From contig JAURVB010009788.1 of assembly GCA_033002965.1 (NCBI GenBank), positions 1 to 64,000 of the forward strand: a stretch of DNA of 64,000 bases, read 5' to 3'. Both the position numbers and the translations under genes were made by a program. A model generated the notes under the pieces. The model was not told where the DNA came from and did no database searches. It worked only from the letters and a program-made list of their open reading frames with translations. Below, piece by piece: positions 58,126-64,000 of this stretch (its first letter is position 1; every line of letters starts with the position of its first letter). The DNA is from Piper betle. Its lineage: Eukaryota; Streptophyta; Magnoliopsida; Piperales; Piperaceae.

Positions 58126-59050
58126 TATGCAAACAAGATATATAATTTTTTTCAATAGTTTAAAATTAAATGTAATATTTTTAAAACATATTCTTTTGTT
58201 TTTTTATAAAAATGGAATATATATATTTGTGTGTGGGTATTTGCTAGGTTAGAAGCAGAACGCTACTCATGTAGGCTATTTTATTTCTTAGGAAATGAAT
58301 AAAAAAATTATTATATGTTTTAAAAAGTAAAATTTAAAATTTATATTATTTAAACTTATTTGATAGTTCATCCTATTTAAGTATTGTTAAATATATAATG
58401 ATTTTTATTTTGAATGGATAATTTTTAATTTTATAAATATTAACTAAATATATTTATTGTGTGTATTAATGGATGTACATGGTGTAGCCATATTTGTGTT
58501 ATTTTTTAAAGTTCAGAGCATGTAACCCCAAGGCTGGGGTGAGCATTCTGTCAATGTGGTTTCAAACCGAATTGACCAAACTTCACAGAGTCTTTTGATT
58601 TTGCCACCAAACTCGAACCGAATAACCTTTAAAACTGAACCGAATAAACCAAACCAAATTATTTTGGTTAATTGGTTTCAATAATCGAATAATCGAATCA
58701 CACCATATGTTATAATTTTTTAAAATTATTTAATTAAATTTATATAAATATTTTAATGAAAATAACTATTTAATAAGTAATGTTAATTGTAAATAACTAT
58801 TATATCAAATTCAATAAATAAAATTTAGTCATATAAAATTTCATGACAATTAAGGTAAAATATTGATTTTGGAATATTTTTTTAAAAAACTTTTGGTTGA
58901 GCCTGACTTGGTTCTTATTTGAGATATCAAAATACACTCTTGTTGTCATTTGTCCCAATCGAAAACCAAACCGAATTATTTTGAAACCAAACTGAATTGC
59001 CAATTGTAGTTTGGTTTGGTTTGATTTTCGGTTTTCACCAAATTGTGCTC

Positions 59051-59860
59051 ATTAAACCTAAAGCTATTGACTACTCTTTACCCTTATATTTTTATTAATT
59101 CTTAAAAGTTTAACAAGATGTGTACTTAACTTTGAACAACCATCATCCTTATCAAAAGTAGACGACATGCCAATTGCTTTTTGAAATAAATTTATATTGT
59201 GTTTATAAAATATTTTCATTTGTATTCAATATGTTTTTTATGCATCTACTATATTATCACATACATATTAAATATTAATAAATACATATAGATGTACAAA
59301 AATTAAATAAAACAAGATTATAGCCTCTATCTGATTATATATTTGAAATAAGACCCTTAATTTGTTAATTTTAGAGAAGGAGAATTTAAGTAAAGAATAA
59401 CCTTTGCTGTGATAAATAAATAACATGGAATAACTTAGAGGGGTAAACTATTAAAAGAGTTTTACAAAGTTGGCGTGGCTCACCAGAGGATTAGGTGAAT
59501 ACGACAAGTGGGTACCGATTTAGTTGGTGCATAGTGGGGTCCACTCACATGGGTCATCAAGAAGACTCTCAAAAGTTTGATAGACTCCCACCCCTTGCTG
59601 TCCAGACATGAAGATGGAAAGAAGAAAGTGAGACCCCGCTTTATGTTAGACGCCTCTATAGTAATGTCTACAGTGCTCACATCTTTTCGTCCGTGCCCGT
59701 CCGTACTTGTGTTAATAAATTATTACGGAGAATGGCATGTCTTAATGTACAAAATTCTATACTTGTGTCAGTAAAATTATTACGGACAATGCCGTGCCCT
59801 AATCTACAAAATTTTTTCGCCCACCGTCGGTAACCATCCGCGAATTTTGTTGTGAGATGA
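59051..59860. mobile_element. Unclassified insertion of about 0.8 kb present only in unit 2
   Basis: Unit 1 runs straight from 'ccaaattgtgctca' to 'caacacaaatatggatatca' (32600-32641), while unit 2 has 810 bp between these phrases. Near its right end is a direct repeat of about 60 bp ('acttgtgt.a.taaa.ttattacgga.aatg', at 59705 and 59761). No inverted termini, target duplication or coding domain recognised. The 66-aa minus frame at 59480-59680 is unassigned. Confidence 0.45.
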
Positions 59861-60259
59861 ATACCAATACAAATATGGATATCACATATACTAATATAAA
59901 TTATAAAATTAACATAAATTATAAAATTAAAAATCAAAAATAAATAAAAAGAGTTTTATTTTCAATTGATCTAAATTTCATTATTTTGAAATTTTCTTTC
60001 ATAAGCCAAAAACACATCCCTCTCTTTTACTACATACTTAAAATTTATAATGCATATAGAAAATAATCAGCATATTCTTAATTATACAAAAAATTATATT
60101 TAAAATTATGACATAAATCTTGATTTGAAAATATCTACCATTTCTTACTATACTCCTAAGATTCATAATAGAAGTTATTCATATTTACAATTTATGCAGT
60201 CATACAATTCAAAATGACAATCCTTCAATTTATGTAAATCATATGTACAATATTCATTG
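59861..60259. other. Host sequence of unit 2, right end
   Basis: Colinear with 32625-33020 of unit 1 ('tgacaatccttcaatttatg' is shared). Non-coding. Interrupted at 60260 by a gypsy LTR. Confidence 0.55.
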
Positions 60260-62812
60260 TGTCAACACCTATTTTTTAGACTAAAAGTGAATTGAAGTAC
60301 GATGTTATAAATTAAAAAATAATTTGTTAGACTACTCTAATACAAACTTTATAAAAATGGATCTTAACCTTCGAGGAAGCTTAAGACGAGCAACCTTATA
60401 AGGTTTCATTACATATGTATGCTAATTCATACTAGCATAGAAATACTCTTAAAATTGAGGATCCTATATTACCCCCAACCACAACAGAAGCAAAACCTTT
60501 CGTGCAACTATGAGTGATGACTTGAAAAATACTTATGATTACTCTCAACTGCAGAAGAGGTACACCATTTATACAATTTTGAGGTTGCATGTTATGATAT
60601 GAACCTTTTCTTAATGCTTAATTCAAATTATTTGTTACATTTCTTAATTACTAACATGCAGATGAATGCGAAGAATTTAAACAATGGTCATGGTTACCTA
60701 TTCCACATACTTAACATGTGCAAGAAAATTATAAAATAATTAAACATAGTATCATCGGATACAAGTGCATCAAACCGTAACACCCAGATTTCACATGGGT
60801 TTTCAAGCAGTGTGAATCGTATGCTCTTCTTACCAATGTTTCTTTATCATACACATACAACTATAACAAATATATTTCATGTACCTGATAAACTTCTCAT
60901 CATGTTCCAGGATGTATAGGCTTATACCCTCCAGACGATGGTTAGTGCCCCCAAGGTGTGTCTGCCCCACAATAATAATGTAATGATATATAAAACACAC
61001 ATGTACAATAACAATCAATTAAATAATCCTGAATCATACAAGTTCATATAACTTCATGGCTTATTCCGCAACATACTGCATCTCAATTTTATATTACATC
61101 AATTCGGTAATTAACACAAATACAACATCAAATACCCCGCCATGAGACTTTCGATCCGTTCACCTATGCTGGTCAAAAAGACTAATCACCTACATATATT
61201 AAAGAAGAATGTCAGTAATCAAGGAATTGATTGTTGGTGTGGTAGAGACTAGGAATATAGTATTATTAGCAAATAGGTATCTAAACACCCACAAAAAGTT
61301 GTAGAAACTTCTAGAATCATATAAGGTGGCAAGTGATGCCAATGTGACCTCATATCATACCATAATTACCTACAAAATGACATCTTACATACATATAACA
61401 TTCATATATCACCTACGCCCTCATATGATCCATCTATCACCTGCCACAGTACCCATGTGGATCGGAACCAATGTACCATAATTTTCGAAAATGCCCTACA
61501 TTCGCAGTACCCTACAAACATTGCACCACTTAAGGGTAAAAAGGGTACTAGTTCAATATTCATATCTCTATACAACTTACTCTCTTATTTGTAAAATCTA
61601 TAAAAATGTGCGTACTTATATGATAGATTTAGGGAAGAGGCTTGCATCATATATTTATGGAGTTTAAATTAGAAAATCAACAAGGGATCTCATCTTTGTA
61701 GTTTTATAAATCTTACGATAAAATTTGACTAAATGACCAAGTATCAGAGGGATAAAAAAAATTCCGCCAACACCATTTTATTGTTTAAAATGTAACACTC
61801 AAGAACCAAAAATAAGGGTGGAGCAAGAGAGTCCTATGAACCTGGATGAGTGGAGCCCTTCGTCCTAAATCGATGAGCTCAACCCGCATAGCTTAACAAC
61901 AAATAGAATCCAAATCATAATCAGATCACACTGGCACAATAGATGAGGCAAAGACTTTACATATGTGCAACATTTAAAACTTAATTAAGTTACTTTTTTG
62001 CATAGTGATGGGTTAAACCTCAATAGGTAGTTTAATTTAAGGTTTGAGGTAACAATTCTACCTAGTGAATGATTTCATACTTAGAATTTTATCGTTGGAC
62101 TTAACCAGACAATTTTTCGGATACACCAAATGGTATTCGATTAAACTAAAATTTTAACCCTTAGATCTAGACACCCTAACGGTCTGTCATAAATATTAAC
62201 AAGAGAAAAGATAGGATTGATATATCCATGTCAAATTAGTTGATATGCTCAAGATATAATTTGTAACTCTATGTAGTTTAAAAATAAACATACCAAGATC
62301 ATACAAGTCAAACTGTTAAAATATGAGTTATGAATTTTATGCCAAACCAGTGCAGATCTAAACACATTGATAATTCAAAAATCATAACTATTAATCTTGA
62401 AAAAAATTAGATGAAACCACCTCTAGTTAAATTTTAATGGACATATATACATGTGAAAAATACTATAAAAATACAATCATCCGCATTAATAGGCAAATAG
62501 CAAGAGAACTTTGGAACCAAAACTAAAAATGGAAAGAAATATACCACAAACAAGCCAAGGGGAGGTCACTTGGAGTTTTCCCACTCCAAGTCCTTCAACC
62601 CTTGAAGAAAAACACCAAGGAATTCTTCAAAAGGTTGAGAGGAAGTGCAAAGAGGGATGAAATTGCTGGGAGGACATTGGGGATGAGTGGAGTGGTTGAG
62701 TTAGAGTGAAAAGCTGAGGATGAGTGTGGGGTTTTATAAGAAAAAAGGTGGTTGACTAGGTGATGTCATAGACATGGGTGCCACATCTAAAGAGGTGTGT
62801 TGGGATTTAAAT
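60260..62812 (-). mobile_element. Truncated gypsy (Tekay-like) LTR, minus orientation
   Basis: Starts TGTCAACACCT, a decayed TGTAACACC. It contains landmarks shared with the LTRs at 621 and 55099: 'tttagggaagaggcttg', 'catatatttatggag', 'gttgcatgtta', 'atcagagggat'. At 62520-62800 is the leader block with 'ttggagttttcccactccaag' and 'gatgtcatagacatggg', as in 49140-49190. The TTTTACA terminus is absent, so the LTR is cut at about 62812. Confidence 0.6.
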
Positions 62813-63042
62813 TTTGAAAAGATCGGATTTCTTTGCCAAATTTCCACCACTGCCACCACTTTTGAGCCTTTTTCCCATGTCGGTGAGCCTTTTCCAGCAA
62901 GGCCGACTACCCATATCGACTTCCCTCCAGTAGACATTAGCACTGAAGATAAAGTTGTGCAAGGCCTTAACTGTGGGCCACTATGTTAGGTCAACACGAT
63001 CATTTTAAATGAAAATGTTGTTTTCTTTTTTATTTTAGTAGT
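62813..63042. other. Left host flank of a third copia-LTR copy
   Basis: 62958-63042 ('gtgcaaggccttaactgtggg', 'gaaaatgttgttttc', ending GTAGT) matches 18090-18155 and 12868-12905. It is the same host site that flanks the unit 1 copia element on the left, so a third unit of the duplication starts here. The 71-aa frames at 62734-62989 show no recognisable domain. Confidence 0.55.
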
Positions 63043-64000
63043 TGAAAGATTCAGATAGAAAATAAAACTCTAAAGCCAAAGTACAAAGTGATTAAAAGAG
63101 TTCAATTTGATCATAATTAAAACCGATTGTAAAATAGTGTTAGCTAAGAGATATAAGTTTAACTCAAAAAAAACTACAAATGATCTATTAACAAACTTAT
63201 AATCAATTTTATGTATTGGTGAATTTATCAAATCATTCATAAGATGTTAGACAAATATGTTAACCAAATTAGATCAAGTGCAAGGTAAGAAATGAAAATA
63301 GTGCACAGAAGGATCTTTGAAGTAAGTTCTCATCCAAAACGTCCTATCTTCTATACTATCGTGTCCTACAGTTAGGTAGGGCTTCTACGTTTCACTATGG
63401 CCAAATAGAATGAATGCTACAACCTAAGTGTACAACCATTTATCCTTCACTGAGCAAGACCCAAGCTCCTCACAAGCTACTTGTGCATTACCGAACTCAA
63501 CCCTGAGTTGGCTTCATAAGTCACACACTTGTCCTTCACCCCTTGGCACCTAACTTGACATCACAAGCCGAAACTTGACACTTTCAATGACAACACCAAC
63601 TAAGCTCAATTCACACCCAAAGTGTACAATAACCTACCTCTAGTGCAAGTAGACACCACAAGATCACACATGATCTTATTATAACAATTCCTCAAAAGAT
63701 CAAAAAGATCTTTGATATAAAATTCAATCAAACAATTTAAATGCATTAACGACTTGTACCACACTCTCTTGAATTCCAAAGTTGATAACTTGGCAAATGT
63801 AACTTTATCAAAGCATATCCAACTAGAATCTCAATTCTTAATCTCTCTTTATTTTTTTATGATTATACCATTGAAGCTCCAACCGTTTTCCATAGACAAA
63901 GAATCCTATTTATAATGAAATAGTCCAGTGCTTGTCCATAGCTCCCAACAACTTGAGCAATTAATTTTGTGGTTCTTCCAAACTCCAAGCCTAATTTCCC
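63043..64000 (-). repeat. Copia LTR, third copy, running off the window
   Basis: Begins TGAAAGATTCAG and is colinear with 18156, 22737 and 36611 onward to the window end ('cctaatttccc'), just before the GAATTCA site where the nested element sits in units 1 and 2. Confidence 0.75.

Larger units (their letters stand above)
57294..59050. other. Host sequence of unit 2, right of the gypsy block
   Basis: 57294-57489 repeats 43948-44145. From 57490 it continues colinear with unit 1 (31060-32610). AT-rich and non-coding. Includes AT and CT/TA microsatellites and the 'aaccgaataa' motif region at 58560-59045. Confidence 0.55.

Overview
This window is nuclear DNA from a flowering plant. The sequence is AT-rich and almost entirely built of nested, decayed transposable elements. 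The families are plant-typical: a Ty3/gypsy chromovirus of Tekay/Del type with LTRs of 3-4 kb, a Sirevirus-like Ty1/copia element with several polypurine tracts, a large non-autonomous LTR element, a hAT MITE and a Mutator-like MITE. The one confidently recognised intact gene is a plant wound-induced polypeptide of the DUF3774 family. I cannot name the species, and nothing here decides eudicot against monocot.

Layout. Positions 1-8.1 kb hold gypsy-type LTR remnants, including two LTRs in opposite orientation whose 3' ends form an inverted repeat. At 9.0-10.4 kb there is a solo LTR with an internal 33-bp minisatellite, inserted in an older copia-like fragment. A small unrecognised gene lies on the minus strand at 13.59-13.92 kb. 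Two decayed paralogues (about 12.1-12.8 and 17.1-17.9 kb) sit inside a roughly 2-kb direct duplication. From 18.2 to 33.0 kb runs unit 1 of a larger duplication: a copia relic, carrying a nested non-autonomous LTR element and a MITE, followed by the intact wound-induced gene (28.5-28.8 kb). That gene's upstream flank holds a hAT MITE and a GC-rich insertion. From 34.7 to 60.3 kb runs unit 2: the same copia relic and a frameshifted copy of the wound-induced gene (43.2-43.4 kb). Unit 2 is interrupted by a gypsy block (44.1-57.3 kb) made of a complete LTR of 3.7 kb plus a broken Tekay-type element with recognisable gag, protease, RT, RNase H, integrase and chromodomain-like segments. After one more truncated gypsy LTR (60.3-62.8 kb), the start of a third copia-LTR copy begins at 63.04 kb and leaves the window.

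How it fits together. The copia element and the element nested in it have the same insertion points in units 1 and 2, so both predate the large duplication. The MITEs are seen only in unit 1 and the gypsy block only in unit 2, so those are later. The duplication carried the wound-induced gene with it. One copy stayed intact and the other took a one-base insertion. All retroelement reading frames seen are broken. No rRNA, CRISPR array or convincing functional tRNA is present. Alignments were done by eye, so boundaries of decayed elements are approximate unless target-site duplications are given.
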